60,595 bases of DNA from F1-120-MAGs118 sp013360535 (lineage in GTDB: Bacteria; Planctomycetota; UBA1135; GCA-002686595), in NCBI GenBank assembly GCA_026647215.1, contig JAPKHC010000025.1:1-60595 (forward strand). Reading direction: 5' to 3'. A model generated the notes under the pieces. That model did not search any database, had not been told where the DNA came from, and was given only the letters and a program-made list of their open reading frames with translations. Made by a program: the position numbers and the translations under genes. The first letter of the stretch is position 1; each line of letters begins with the position of its first letter. Of the stretch, positions 24,742 through 33,837 are shown piece by piece.

Positions 24742-25616
24742 TCCGCTACGAAGGCACGCTGTTCCGTCCGCCGTCGGAGGCCGAAAGCCTGATCCTGCAG
24801 GCGACGATCGGCTGCTCCTACAACGAGTGCACGTTCTGTGCGATGTACCGCGGCAAGCGCTTCCGCGTGCGCAAGCTCGACGAGCTCGAACGCGAGATCG
24901 AGTGGGCGCGCGAGAACCTCGGGCCCGTGACGAAGGTGTTCCTCGCCGACGGGGACGCGCTCATCGCCAAGCCGTCGTTCCTCGGTGCGCTGCTCGAACG
25001 CCTGCGCGCCGCGTTCGGTGAGTTGCGGCGCGTGAGCTGCTACGCGAGCCCGCAAGCGCTCGCGATCCGCAGCGTCGACGAGATGCGCCAGTTGCGCGAG
25101 CTCGGCCTCGGCCTCTACTACCTCGGTGTCGAGAGCGGCGACGATGTGACGCTCACGAAGCTCGCCAAGGGTGTCGACGCGGCCGAGATGATCCGCGTGG
25201 CGCGCAAGGCGAACGAAGCGGGGGTGAAGCTCTCGACGATGATCCTGCTCGGCGCCGGCGGGCGCGCGCGCAGCCTCGAGCACGCCCGCGCGAGCGCACG
25301 CGTGATCAACGCGATCGATCCGCGTTACGTCAGCGCGCTGGTGATGACGCCGGTCGAGGGCACGCCCCTGTTCGAGCAGGCCGAGCGGGGCGAGGTCGAC
25401 GAGCTCACTCCGCTCGAGCTCGCACGCGAATTGCGCGAGTTCGTGGCGGGGCTCGAGCTCTCGGGCTCCGTCTTCCGCTCCAACCACGCCAGCAACTACC
25501 TCGCGGTCAACGGCACACTGCCGCGGCACAAGGACGAGCTCCTGCGCGCCCTCGACACCGTGCTCGCGCACCCCGAACACGCGCCCTTTCGTCCGGACTG
25601 GGCTCGGGGTCTGTGA
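24738..25616 (+). CDS. Radical SAM protein (B12-binding-less COG1032 type)
   Basis: 292 residues. The cluster motif is GCSYNECTFCAMY, a CX4CX2C spacing used by a COG1032-like subgroup rather than the usual CX3CX2C. Also seen: KVFLADGDAL, RVSCYASPQAL, LGLGLYYLGVESGDD, KLSTMILLGAGG (glycine-rich SAM-binding strand) and SALVMTPVEGTPLF, giving a complete partial TIM barrel. The reaction is unknown. ATG 24738 overlaps the ligase-like gene's TGA (ATGA), implying translational coupling and perhaps a joint role. Confidence 0.88.
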   Translation: MIRYEGTLFRPPSEAESLILQATIGCSYNECTFCAMYRGKRFRVRKLDELEREIEWARENLGPVTKVFLADGDALIAKPSFLGALLERLRAAFGELRRVSCYASPQALAIRSVDEMRQLRELGLGLYYLGVESGDDVTLTKLAKGVDAAEMIRVARKANEAGVKLSTMILLGAGGRARSLEHARASARVINAIDPRYVSALVMTPVEGTPLFEQAERGEVDELTPLELARELREFVAGLELSGSVFRSNHASNYLAVNGTLPRHKDELLRALDTVLAHPEHAPFRPDWARGL

Positions 25617-25780
25617 CCGCGCGGTAAAAGCGGGCGCGAACGGCTCACGGCCGCCAGAGCACCCCGTAACAGCGGGCAGCGACTGCCCTACACTGGACAC
25701 GCCCCGCACGCAGCCGCGCTGCGGAGGCGCGCCGCAACTGGGCCCGGAACGCGGGTCCACCAGCCACGATCCCCCACGCC
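25617..25780. promoter_or_regulatory. Intergenic region before two-component genes
   Basis: 164 bases between the radical SAM gene and the response regulator gene. TACACT at 25689-25694 is a plausible -10 box, but no good -35 precedes it. It likely carries the promoter of the regulator/kinase pair. Confidence 0.3.
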
Positions 25781-26539
25781 ATGCAAGGTTCGCCCGCCCA
25801 GCCGTCCAACCGCCCCGCCGCTCCCGCGAACGCCGCCGAGGCGCCGTCGACGCAGAGCCTGCTGATCGTCGAGGACGAGGTCGATCTCGCCTTCGGCTTC
25901 CGCGACGCGCTCGCGCACTCCGGGTTCCGCGCCGATGTCGTGCACGACGGTCGCGCCGCGCTCGACCTGTTGAAGTCGCGGCCTTACGACCTCGTGCTGC
26001 TCGACCTGATGCTGCCGGGCATGAAGGGGCTCGAGGTGCTGAAGGAGCTGCGCAAGTTCCGCTCGGACACGTGCGTGCTGATCCTGACGGCGCTCGCCGG
26101 CGGCGAAGAAGCCGTGATCCAGGCGATCGAGGCCGGCGCCGACGACTACCTGTCGAAGCCCTGCTCGCCGCGCGAGCTCGTCGCACGCGTCGAGGCCCGC
26201 TTCCGCCGCCGCGCGCTCGACGCCGCGCCGCCGGCCAAGCTCACGCTGCCCGGTGGCATCGAGGTCGACCTCGCGCGCCTCGAGGTGCACCGCGACGGCA
26301 AGACGGTGCCGCTGACGCCGCGTGAAGGCGACATCATCGAGTACCTGATCCGCCATCGCACGCGCGTGGTGACGCGCGACGACCTCTTGCTCGACGTCTG
26401 GCACTACAAGAGCGCCAACGTCGAGACGCGCACGGTCGACATCCACATCGTCGGCCTGCGCCGCAAGATCGAGCTGACGCCGGAGGAACCGCAGGTCGTG
26501 CAGACCGTGCGGGGCAAGGGCTACCGCTGGTACAGTTGA
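25781..26539 (+). CDS. OmpR/PhoB-family response regulator
   Basis: 252 residues. A disordered Pro/Ala-rich N-terminus (1-25) precedes the receiver domain: acidic pair in VEDEVD (31-33), phospho-acceptor Asp75 in LVLLDLMLPG, conserved Thr103 and Lys126 in DDYLSKP. The C-terminal winged helix (about 152-250) has LTPREGDIIEYLIRHRTRVVTRDDLL and RTVDIHIVGLRRKIE...VRGKGYRW, as in OmpR/PhoB. It should bind DNA and regulate transcription on phosphorylation by the kinase encoded 100 bases downstream. Confidence 0.95.
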   Translation: MQGSPAQPSNRPAAPANAAEAPSTQSLLIVEDEVDLAFGFRDALAHSGFRADVVHDGRAALDLLKSRPYDLVLLDLMLPGMKGLEVLKELRKFRSDTCVLILTALAGGEEAVIQAIEAGADDYLSKPCSPRELVARVEARFRRRALDAAPPAKLTLPGGIEVDLARLEVHRDGKTVPLTPREGDIIEYLIRHRTRVVTRDDLLLDVWHYKSANVETRTVDIHIVGLRRKIELTPEEPQVVQTVRGKGYRWYS

Positions 26540-26639
26540 GCGCGATGGCTCCCGACGGCGCACGCAGGCGGCGAACGGGCCGCGGCGGCGCTGCGGCGCT
26601 CGCGCGTGAAGTCTCGGGCCCGCTCGCGGAGCTCGCGCC

Positions 26640-28478
26640 GTGGTGACCTCGCTCGTGCCGCGTTCGGCGCGCGAGAGCGCCCGCCGCTTCGCCTTCGCGC
26701 TCTACGCCGTGCTGCTCGTGCTGCCGACGCTCGTGCTCGGTTTCCTGCAGTGGCACCACATCTGGCGCGAGCACACCGCCGAGCTCGAGGACATTCCGCA
26801 CCGCGCCGAGGACGCGGCGCTGCGCTTCCGCAAGCAGCTGCAGACCACGCTCGACGAGCTGATCAAGTCCGAGCGCAGCCGGCCGTTCGAGTACTACGCG
26901 CGCTACTACAGCCCCGACTCCCCCGCCGGCGAGTTCACGCTGCTCGAGTCGCCGCTCTCCACGATCGAGCGCCCGAGCGGCATCCTCGGCTGGTTCCGAC
27001 TCGACCTGACCGATCCCCAGGCGCGCGGCGTCGACGTGTTCCAGGGCGCCTTCGGCGACGCGCCCGCACGCACGGCGCTGGAGAGCGCGGCCCACGGCCT
27101 GACGAGGCGCTACTTCGAGAGCCAGTGGATGCGCAGCACGATGCCGGTCACGCCGGAAGCGGAGGAGCTCGAGCTGCCGATGCGCGTGCTGGCCGCGAGC
27201 GCCGCGCGCGCCGACGACGTCGCCTGCCTCGAGGCCGAGCAGATGTCGATCCTCGAGCCCGTGCAGACACTGGTCGGCAACTTCCAGCTCGTGTTCTACC
27301 GCGAGGACGACGGCGTGCCGCGCCTCGTCGCCTACCGCCACGTGCTGGTCGAGCCGCTGCCCGAGCTCGTCGGCCGCGGCGAGTGCCTGCAGCGCCTCGC
27401 GACCGGCCGCAGCTTCGTGCAAGGGTTCTTCCTCGAGCCGCGCTGGTTCTTCGACGAGCTGCCCGCGATCGTCGCCGGGGCCGTGCTCGCGCGCCGCGAG
27501 CGTTTCCTGCGCGAGGGCGAGGAAACGAGCGACGGGAGCCGCGAGTATTTTGCGCAGGTGATCCCCGTGCGCGACCTCGGCTTCGCCACGGGTTCGCCCG
27601 CCGACGAGCAGTACGGCACGATCCGCATCGCGATCGACACGGCCGACATCGACGCGCGCTACCGCGAACGCACGTGGCGTTTCCTCGGCGTCGCGACAAT
27701 GCTCGGCCTCGCGCTCGCCACCGGCGTCCTGCTGCTCTCCCACAGCGTGCGCAAGGACATCGAGCAGGCCGAACGCACCGAGAACTTCGTCGCGGCCGTC
27801 ACGCACGAGCTGCGCACGCCGCTCTCGACGATCCAGCTGCACGCCGAGATGCTGCAGGACGGCTGGGTGCGCGACGAGAAGCAGCGCGACGAGTACCACC
27901 GCCGCATCGTGCGCGAGACGGCGCGCCTGTCGACGCTGGTCGAACGTGTGCTCGAGAAGGCCAAGCTCGGCGCCGGCCCGCCGACGCCGCGCCCGCTCGA
28001 CCTCTCCGCCGAGGTCACGCGCCACTCCGAGAAGCTGCTCGGATGGCGCACCACGCCCGAGGTCGACCTTGCCTTCGAGCTCCCCGACGACCTGCCCGAG
28101 GTGCTCGCGAGCCCAGAAGCCGTCGGCTCGATCCTCGTCAACCTCGTCGAGAACGCCCGCAAGTACGCGCCCGTCGACCCCGCCGCCCCCGGCTCCGAAC
28201 CCATCCGCATCGCCGTCCACCGCGAGCGCGGCGGCCTCGCCCTCGACGTCCTCGATCGCGGTCCCGGCGTCCCCGCCTCCGAGCGCGAGCGCATCTTCGA
28301 GGCCTTCTACCGCACCGGCAGCGAGCAGACCCGCAGCGTCCGCGGCACGGGCCTCGGCCTGCACCTCGTCGCCCTGCACGCCTCCAGCTGCGGCGGCCAC
28401 GCCGAAGTGCTCGCCCGCCCTGGCGGTGGCGCCATCTTCCGCGTCGTCTTCCCGCTCGCTCCCGCGCACGACGCGTAA
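26640..28478 (+). CDS. Sensor histidine kinase
   Basis: 612 residues from GTG 26640. A first transmembrane helix (about 18-38) and a second (about 347-370, FLGVATMLGLALATGVLLL) bracket a 300-residue periplasmic sensor domain that I do not recognise. HisKA follows with the phospho-acceptor His389 in AAVTHELRTPLSTIQLHAEM. HATPase: N box NLVENARKYAP, G1 LDVLDRGPGVP, F box IFEAFYRTG, G2 GTGLGLHLVALHASSCGG. Partner of the regulator just upstream. The stop is followed within 4 bases by the repeat element at 28482. Confidence 0.93.
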   Translation: MVTSLVPRSARESARRFAFALYAVLLVLPTLVLGFLQWHHIWREHTAELEDIPHRAEDAALRFRKQLQTTLDELIKSERSRPFEYYARYYSPDSPAGEFTLLESPLSTIERPSGILGWFRLDLTDPQARGVDVFQGAFGDAPARTALESAAHGLTRRYFESQWMRSTMPVTPEAEELELPMRVLAASAARADDVACLEAEQMSILEPVQTLVGNFQLVFYREDDGVPRLVAYRHVLVEPLPELVGRGECLQRLATGRSFVQGFFLEPRWFFDELPAIVAGAVLARRERFLREGEETSDGSREYFAQVIPVRDLGFATGSPADEQYGTIRIAIDTADIDARYRERTWRFLGVATMLGLALATGVLLLSHSVRKDIEQAERTENFVAAVTHELRTPLSTIQLHAEMLQDGWVRDEKQRDEYHRRIVRETARLSTLVERVLEKAKLGAGPPTPRPLDLSAEVTRHSEKLLGWRTTPEVDLAFELPDDLPEVLASPEAVGSILVNLVENARKYAPVDPAAPGSEPIRIAVHRERGGLALDVLDRGPGVPASERERIFEAFYRTGSEQTRSVRGTGLGLHLVALHASSCGGHAEVLARPGGGAIFRVVFPLAPAHDA

Positions 28479-28481
28479 GCA

Positions 28482-28636
28482 AACACGGAGTTCGGAGAGA
28501 GCGGAGGGAGAACGGAGGGGAGAGGCATCGGCCGGGGGAGCGCGAAGGCGTTCGCCAGAATGCGCGGACGGGAGCGGAGGGATGAAAGAGATCGGCAGAG
28601 AGCGGGGCGCGAACGGCCAGTGACGGAGAGGAGGGC
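28482..28636 (+). repeat. Purine-rich 155-bp repeat, copy 1
   Basis: Begins 4 bases after the histidine kinase stop. Shares about three quarters of its sequence with the reverse complement of 29643-29799, including AACACGGAG at the start, an identical 26-base block at 28501-28526 (matching 29754-29779), GCGGACG...AGCGGAGGG and CGGCCAGTGACGG near the end. Each copy lies 3' of a gene and is oriented the same way relative to that gene. No ORF of note. Confidence 0.85.
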
Positions 28637-28690
28637 GGGGCCGGCGGAGAGGAGTTGGGAGGGATTCGCCGGCGAGATTGAGGGCGGTGG

Positions 28691-29566
28691 TCAGCGGGGA
28701 CGGCGCAGGATGGAGCGGTTGGCGCGAGTGAATTCGAGGAGGGGCGAGCCGTTGGCGCCGCTTCGGAGCTGGACCTTGCCGTTCTCGTGCGAGCGGCCGT
28801 GGTAGCCGGTGACGACGAAGTCGTTGACGCCGTCGGCGTTGGTGTCGCCGATGACTTCGAGCAGGGAGCCGAAGTACCAGAAGCTCGAGTCAGAGATGGA
28901 CCAGAGCTCGGCCGCCGTGTCGCCGGTGCGAAGTTCGACGACGCCTTCCGCGACGCCAACGCGCGAATTGATGCAGAGCAACGCGGACTTCGGCTGCGTG
29001 CCGTAGCGACCGAGGGGCACGACCCGCTCGTAGATGCGCTCGATCTGCCACAACACCGTTTCATCGGCGCCGTTCAAGATCAGCGACTTGCCGGATTCGA
29101 CACGCAACGGATCGGGCACGCCGTCTCCGTTGAGATCACTCGCCGTCGGCTCCGCGAACGCGAGCTTGCGCTCCTCTTCGGTCGCCTCGCGCGCCACAGC
29201 CCGCTGCTTGCCGGACCACAGCACGACGCGCTTCTCCTTCAGCTCCAGCCACAGATCTGCAGCTCCATCTCCGTCGCGCTCTCCCGCCGCCCTCACCCTC
29301 TCCGGAAAGTTCGCCGCGCCATCCTCCTCGAGAAACGCCGCGATCTCGGCGCCGCTCTTTCCGCTCACGACCCACCACGCGCGCTTCAGCCCGCTCTCGC
29401 TCCACCCGCCGTCCCCGATCACGAAATCCCCGACACCATCCGCGTCCACGTCCCCCGCCGCTCGCAGTTCCACGCCAAACAGCGGCGCCTTGCGCACGAC
29501 CTCCTGCAAGCCACTCCCGGCAGCCTGCAACCCAGCCAAGACCACCAACGCGCAGCGCACCTTCAT
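28691..29566 (-). CDS. Secreted FG-GAP/VCBS-like repeat protein
   Basis: 291 residues from ATG 29566, with GGAGGT close upstream; an upstream GTG-region extension lacks support. Signal peptide about 1-20 (CALVVLAGLQAAGSG). Calcium-loop motifs of FG-GAP/VCBS type recur: AAGDVDADGVGDFVIGDGG, AAGERDGDGAADLWLELK, ASDLNGDGVPDPLRV and VIGDTNADGVNDFVVTGY, i.e. DxDxDGxxD loops. These suggest a small incomplete beta-propeller outside the cell. The gene sits between the two copies of an inverted repeat. Function unknown. Confidence 0.83.
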   Translation of the reverse strand: MKVRCALVVLAGLQAAGSGLQEVVRKAPLFGVELRAAGDVDADGVGDFVIGDGGWSESGLKRAWWVVSGKSGAEIAAFLEEDGAANFPERVRAAGERDGDGAADLWLELKEKRVVLWSGKQRAVAREATEEERKLAFAEPTASDLNGDGVPDPLRVESGKSLILNGADETVLWQIERIYERVVPLGRYGTQPKSALLCINSRVGVAEGVVELRTGDTAAELWSISDSSFWYFGSLLEVIGDTNADGVNDFVVTGYHGRSHENGKVQLRSGANGSPLLEFTRANRSILRRPR

Positions 29567-29642
29567 TTGCACCTCCGCTCCCAAACCTACCGGACCTTCG
29601 TCCTCCCCGGTGACGCCTTTCCGTCCTGTCATCTCTCTCTTG

Positions 29643-29799
29643 CCTCTCCTCCACCGTCACTGGCCGCCCGCCTCCCCTCTCTGCTGGTCTCTTTCAGCCC
29701 TCCGCTTCCGTCCGCTTCTTCTCCGGCAACACCGCCTCTCCCCCGCTGCCGTTGCCTCTCCCCTCCGTTCTCCCTCCGCTTCCTCCCGTTCTCCGTGTT
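29643..29799 (-). repeat. Purine-rich 155-bp repeat, copy 2 (opposite orientation)
   Basis: Reverse-complement partner of 28482-28636, with the blocks listed there in the same order. It lies about 80 bases 3' of the stop of the minus-strand gene at 29880 and 77 bases 5' of the FG-GAP-like start. With copy 1 it encloses that gene. Confidence 0.85.
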
Positions 29800-29879
29800 C
29801 GCCGAAATGCGCCGCGGGCAGGCGCCGCGACGAACGCGACACCTGCCCGCAGCGAGCCGAACGTGAAACTCGAATCGCC

Positions 29880-31808
29880 CTAGGAGTTGGGCGCCGGCTC
29901 CGTCGGGGGCGGCGTTTCGGGCTTGCGGCGGCCGGGGAAGGAGAGGCCGTAGCGGGCTTCGAGGCCCTTGAGGCCGATCAGCTGGTCGCGGACGTCGCGG
30001 GAGCGCTCGAGCGAGGCCTGACCGGCGAGCTGCTGGAACTCGCGCGGCTCGATGGCGATCGCCTCGGGGTCGCGCACGCCGACCTTGCGGGCGACGAAGA
30101 TGCGGCTGCGGTCGGAGGCGACGAGCGGCGCGCCGACGGTCGAGTCGGCGAGGCGCAGCAGCGTGCGGCCCGAGAAGGCGAGCTCGCGCAGGAACTGGTC
30201 GCGCTCGGTCGGGTTGTCGACCGAATCGCCGGTGAGGTCGGCCTCGTCGATCCAGCCGGCGTCGACCACGGTCGCGCCCTGGGCCTGCGCCTTGGCGGCG
30301 AAGGTGGCGGAATCGATCACGAGCGCCTCGGGCGTGTTGGCCGTGCCGACGCAGGCCTCGAAGAGTTGCTGGGCCTTGGAGTTCGCGAGCTCGAAGGACT
30401 GGTCCTTGCGCCACTCGACGAGCACCTTCTCGGCGACCGCCTCGTAGGCCGGCGCGGCGGCTTCGACACGCACGAGCGTGCGGCCGAAGACGATCGAGGT
30501 CGGACCGACGTAGAGCGGGATGAAGCGGTCGGAGCGCGAGGCGCGCAGGATGCGCTCGGCGAGCATCGCGTCGCCGACGCCCGGGTAGGTCGACCAGTCG
30601 GCTTGCGTGCGCGGCTCGTCGTCGCGCACGTAGGCGAGACCAAACTCCGCCGCCTCGAGCGCGAGCTGGTCGCTCGTCAGGTTCGAGCGCAGGCGCATCT
30701 GGGCGTCGGCCGAGTAGTCGACCAGCGCGCGGTGGATGCGCGATTCGCGGCGCGCGAGGTCGGCGACCTCCTCGTAGGGCCTGTAGAGCCGCTCGGCCGC
30801 CGTGGCGCCGGCCGCGTTCTCCTCCGCACGGCGGAAGCGCACGTTGGCGAACTGGTTGTAGTAGTCCTTGGCGAGCGCCTCGGTGTCGACGCCCTCCATC
30901 AGCGGGAACTTCTCGAGCAGCTTGGTCGGCTCGGCCGTGTCGGCGAGGTTCCAGATCAGGAGCTCGGCCGAGGTGCGCTCGGCGACCCAGTCGGCGCTGA
31001 AGCGCGTGCGCTTGGTGTTCGCGTCGAGCGCGTCGAACCAGCCGCGCAGCGTCGCCTCGTCGGCGGTGCGGCTCGCGACTTCCTGCGCGGCGGCCTCGAC
31101 GTCGAAGGTGACGAGCTCGAAGCCGTACTGCTGGTGCGCCTTCTTCCAGGCGGACTCGATGTCGGCCGGGCGCGGCTGCGCGGCGAGCGAGAGCATGCTC
31201 TCGTAGCGCTCGATGCGCAGGAGCGTGCGCAGCGTCTCCTGGAAGTCGACCGCGGTGGTGCCGACGCTGTCGAGCACACGCGCGAAGGTCGCGGCGTCGC
31301 CGAACGGCGGGACCTGCAGGAAGAACTCGGGGAAACCGGCCTCGACCTTGGCGCTGGGGCGGCTCAACACGATGAAGCCGCCGTCGCGGATCGTCTGGCG
31401 CAGCTCATTGTCGGTGATCTGAATGCCGGCGTCGAGCGCGAGGCGATCGAGCACGAGCATGCGGCCGACCTGCTCGTCCTCGAGGAAGTCGTTCATGCGG
31501 TTCGCGCCGATCGCGTACAGCAAGTTCTGCAGCTTGCGCTTCTCGCCGACGAAGTCGCGGCCGCCCATCGTCTGCGGGCCGTCGGTCGGGTGCTGCCACG
31601 TGACGTAGGAGGTCTCGCCCGGGTCGCTGGCGCGGAAGAACTGCGTGAACTCGCTCGGCACCACGTAGATGACGAGCGTGAAGATCATCAGGCCCAGGAT
31701 GATCAGGAAGCGCGCACGGCTCTGCCCCTTGGGGACGTGGACCGGTTCGTCGCCTGCGGCGAGTTCTTCCGGCGTCGGGGTGTGTTCGGGCTCTTGATGC
31801 TTGGACAT
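29880..31808 (-). CDS. PpiD/SurA-like membrane-anchored chaperone protein
   Basis: 642 residues. A short cytoplasmic N-terminus (Glu/Pro rich) is followed by one transmembrane helix at about 34-52 (FLIILGLMIFTLVIYVV). The large periplasmic part begins with a SurA_N-like helical region (LVLDRLALDAGIQITDNELRQTIRDGGF, QETLRTLLRIERYESML) and ends in a region like the C-terminal arm of PpiD (YEAVAEKVLVEWRKDQSFELANSKAQQLFE). I do not see a clear parvulin catalytic domain. Probably helps fold exported proteins. Lies 110 bases downstream of scpB on the same strand. Confidence 0.75.
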   Translation of the reverse strand: MSKHQEPEHTPTPEELAAGDEPVHVPKGQSRARFLIILGLMIFTLVIYVVPSEFTQFFRASDPGETSYVTWQHPTDGPQTMGGRDFVGEKRKLQNLLYAIGANRMNDFLEDEQVGRMLVLDRLALDAGIQITDNELRQTIRDGGFIVLSRPSAKVEAGFPEFFLQVPPFGDAATFARVLDSVGTTAVDFQETLRTLLRIERYESMLSLAAQPRPADIESAWKKAHQQYGFELVTFDVEAAAQEVASRTADEATLRGWFDALDANTKRTRFSADWVAERTSAELLIWNLADTAEPTKLLEKFPLMEGVDTEALAKDYYNQFANVRFRRAEENAAGATAAERLYRPYEEVADLARRESRIHRALVDYSADAQMRLRSNLTSDQLALEAAEFGLAYVRDDEPRTQADWSTYPGVGDAMLAERILRASRSDRFIPLYVGPTSIVFGRTLVRVEAAAPAYEAVAEKVLVEWRKDQSFELANSKAQQLFEACVGTANTPEALVIDSATFAAKAQAQGATVVDAGWIDEADLTGDSVDNPTERDQFLRELAFSGRTLLRLADSTVGAPLVASDRSRIFVARKVGVRDPEAIAIEPREFQQLAGQASLERSRDVRDQLIGLKGLEARYGLSFPGRRKPETPPPTEPAPNS

Positions 31809-31918
31809 GGGGCTTCGGGCGTCCTCAAGGGGGAAGCGGGGACCGAGGAGTGTAGGTGCGGTGCGAGAAGCGGCGCAAGCGAGGCGCTCGCGCGGGCCCG
31901 TGAAAGGCCCCGGTGTCG

Positions 31919-32620
31919 CTAGTCGCGCAGCAGCTCGCCGTCCCGCGGGAGGTCGTCGATCGAGGCGAGCGCGAAGGTGTCGAGGAACTTGCGCGTCGTG
32001 CCGTACAGGAGCGGGTGGCCAGGGTCGTCGGAGCGGCCGGCCACCTTGACCATGCCGCGGTCGACCAGCGTGCGCAGGATCGGGCCGACCTGCACGCCGC
32101 GGATGGCCTCGATCTCGCCCTTGGTCACCGGCTGGCGGTAGGCGACGATCGCGAGCGTCTCGAGGCCGGCGGCGGAGAGCTTCTCCTCCTTCTTGGCCTT
32201 CGAGAGGCGCGCGACGGTCTCGGCGACGTCGGTCGTCGTGAAGATCTGCCAGCCGCCGGCGATCTCGCGCAGCTCCCAGGGCAGCCCGGCAGCGCCCAGG
32301 CGCGCCTGCAGGCGGTCGAGGGCCTCGCTGACCTGGCGTTCGGGCGTGCCGCCGACGAGCTGGGCGAGGCGGCCGCGCGAGAGCGGCTCGCTGGCGACGA
32401 AGAGCAGGGCCGCGAGGTCGCGCTCGAGCTCGGTCTCCGACAGCTCGGCGGCGGGCAGGGCCTCGCCCTCGGGCGTCGCGGCGACCGCGGGCTCGCCCGC
32501 TGCGTCGACGGGCTCCGGATTCGGTGCCACGACGGCCTGCCCGACCGCGGCCCCCGCCGTTTCGGACTGGGGAGCCTCGGAGGCTTCGACGAGGGGCACC
32601 GGGACGTCGCTCGTGCTCAT
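31919..32620 (-). CDS. scpB: Segregation and condensation protein B
   Basis: 233 residues from ATG 32620. After a 60-residue low-complexity acidic/Ala/Pro N-terminal extension, the ScpB core is clear: ELERDLAALLFVASEPLSRGRLAQLVG, ELREIAGGWQIFTT, LSAAGLETLAIVAYRQPVTKGEIEAIRGV, ILRTLVDRGMVKVAGRSDDPGHPLLYGTT and FLDTFAL. It is the paired winged-helix partner of ScpA in the SMC condensin complex. Neither scpA nor smc is in this window. The gene sits among secretion-related genes, so its expression may follow theirs. Confidence 0.95.
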   Translation of the reverse strand: MSTSDVPVPLVEASEAPQSETAGAAVGQAVVAPNPEPVDAAGEPAVAATPEGEALPAAELSETELERDLAALLFVASEPLSRGRLAQLVGGTPERQVSEALDRLQARLGAAGLPWELREIAGGWQIFTTTDVAETVARLSKAKKEEKLSAAGLETLAIVAYRQPVTKGEIEAIRGVQVGPILRTLVDRGMVKVAGRSDDPGHPLLYGTTRKFLDTFALASIDDLPRDGELLRD

Positions 32621-32736
32621 GGAGGCGTAAAGAATCGTCGAGCCCGCCCGCGCGGTCAAGGTCGGGGGCGGAGCGGGAGCGCGCCGGAGGCGATTTTGCG
32701 TCGGAAAGCGGCCGGAGGGGCCCCCGGTCGCGGACT

Positions 32737-33837
32737 TCAGCGCTTCTTGCGCTCGACCAGCTCGAAGAACGGCTCGAGCTCGACCCGGTAGCGCCGGACC
32801 ATGGCCGAGCGCCACTGGAGGAACTCCATGTCCCCCACCGGCTCGGCCACGAGGCTCTTCTCGACGTCCTCGCGCAGCTCGGCCCACGTGCCGGGACGGC
32901 CCTCGACGCGCTTCTGCGCGACGAAGAACAGCCACCGGCCGTTCTGCTCGAGCGGCCCGCCGACCTTGCCCTGCGGCGTCGCGAACACGAGGCGCGGCAG
33001 CTCCTGGCTCTCCGAGCGCGCGATCTGCATGCGCGTGACGTGCGTCGTCTCCTCGTCGCCGAACCCGTGCGCGAGAGCGAGCTCGTCGAAGCCCTTGCCG
33101 AGCGCGAGGCCGGACTCGAAGGCGTCGCGCGCCTCCGCCGAGCGCACTTCGGTGATGACGACGTCGCAGCGGTCGGTCTCGAGCATGTAGGCGCGCACGC
33201 AGCGCTCGGCGAGCATCTGCACGATCGTCTCGTCGCGCAGGTCGGCGAGGTATAGCTCCGGCTCGACGCCGATCACCTGATCGATGTGCTCGCGCAGCGT
33301 CAGCTTCGAGCCCTTCGACTCGAGCTTGCGCGCGAGTTCGTTCTGCGCGCGCGTGAGCTCGGCCTCGACCGCGGCCTCGACCAGCTTGATGCCGAGCCGG
33401 TCGGCCTCGAGCGTCGCGAGCTCGGCGAAGACCATCTGCTCGACGACGCGCCGCGCAAGCCGGTTGTCGGCGACCCACAGCTTGCGCAGGAACGTGACCG
33501 AGTCGAGCGCGCGGTCGCCGACGTGGCCGAGCAACAGCGCCGACTGCGAGTCCTGCGGCGTCGCGGCGGGCGGCGGCTGCGGCCTGGTCGGCTCGGGCTG
33601 CGGCTTCGCGGCTTCCGGCTGGGGCGCGAGCGGGGCGGGCTCGGGCTTGCGCGGCTCCGGAGTGACGACCGGGGCCTTCGCGGGCGCCTTCGGCTCGCTC
33701 GCCGGCTGCGACGTGGGCTCGCTCGCGTTCGAGGCCGCAGGCGGCGTCGACGTGACCGGAGCGAGGCGGGAACGTTCGGGATTGCCCGTCGCGGCGCAGG
33801 CCGCGAGGGCGACGAGGACGAGAGGCAGGGTTCGCAT
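32737..33837 (-). CDS. Parvulin/SurA-like peptidyl-prolyl isomerase lipoprotein
   Basis: 366 residues. Lipoprotein signal MRTLPLVLVALAAC (Cys14), then a 75-residue Pro/Ala/Lys-rich linker. A SurA-like N-terminal helical part follows (RRVVEQMVFAELATLEADRLGIKLVEAAVEAELTRAQNEL), then a parvulin-like domain from about 245: ARDAFESGLALGKGFDELALAHG, LPRLVFATPQGKVGGPLEQNGRWLFFVAQKRVEG. It would assist folding in the periplasm. The ATG shares one base with the TGA of the preceding gene (TGATG), tying it to the pseudopilin operon. Confidence 0.82.
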   Translation of the reverse strand: MRTLPLVLVALAACAATGNPERSRLAPVTSTPPAASNASEPTSQPASEPKAPAKAPVVTPEPRKPEPAPLAPQPEAAKPQPEPTRPQPPPAATPQDSQSALLLGHVGDRALDSVTFLRKLWVADNRLARRVVEQMVFAELATLEADRLGIKLVEAAVEAELTRAQNELARKLESKGSKLTLREHIDQVIGVEPELYLADLRDETIVQMLAERCVRAYMLETDRCDVVITEVRSAEARDAFESGLALGKGFDELALAHGFGDEETTHVTRMQIARSESQELPRLVFATPQGKVGGPLEQNGRWLFFVAQKRVEGRPGTWAELREDVEKSLVAEPVGDMEFLQWRSAMVRRYRVELEPFFELVERKKR

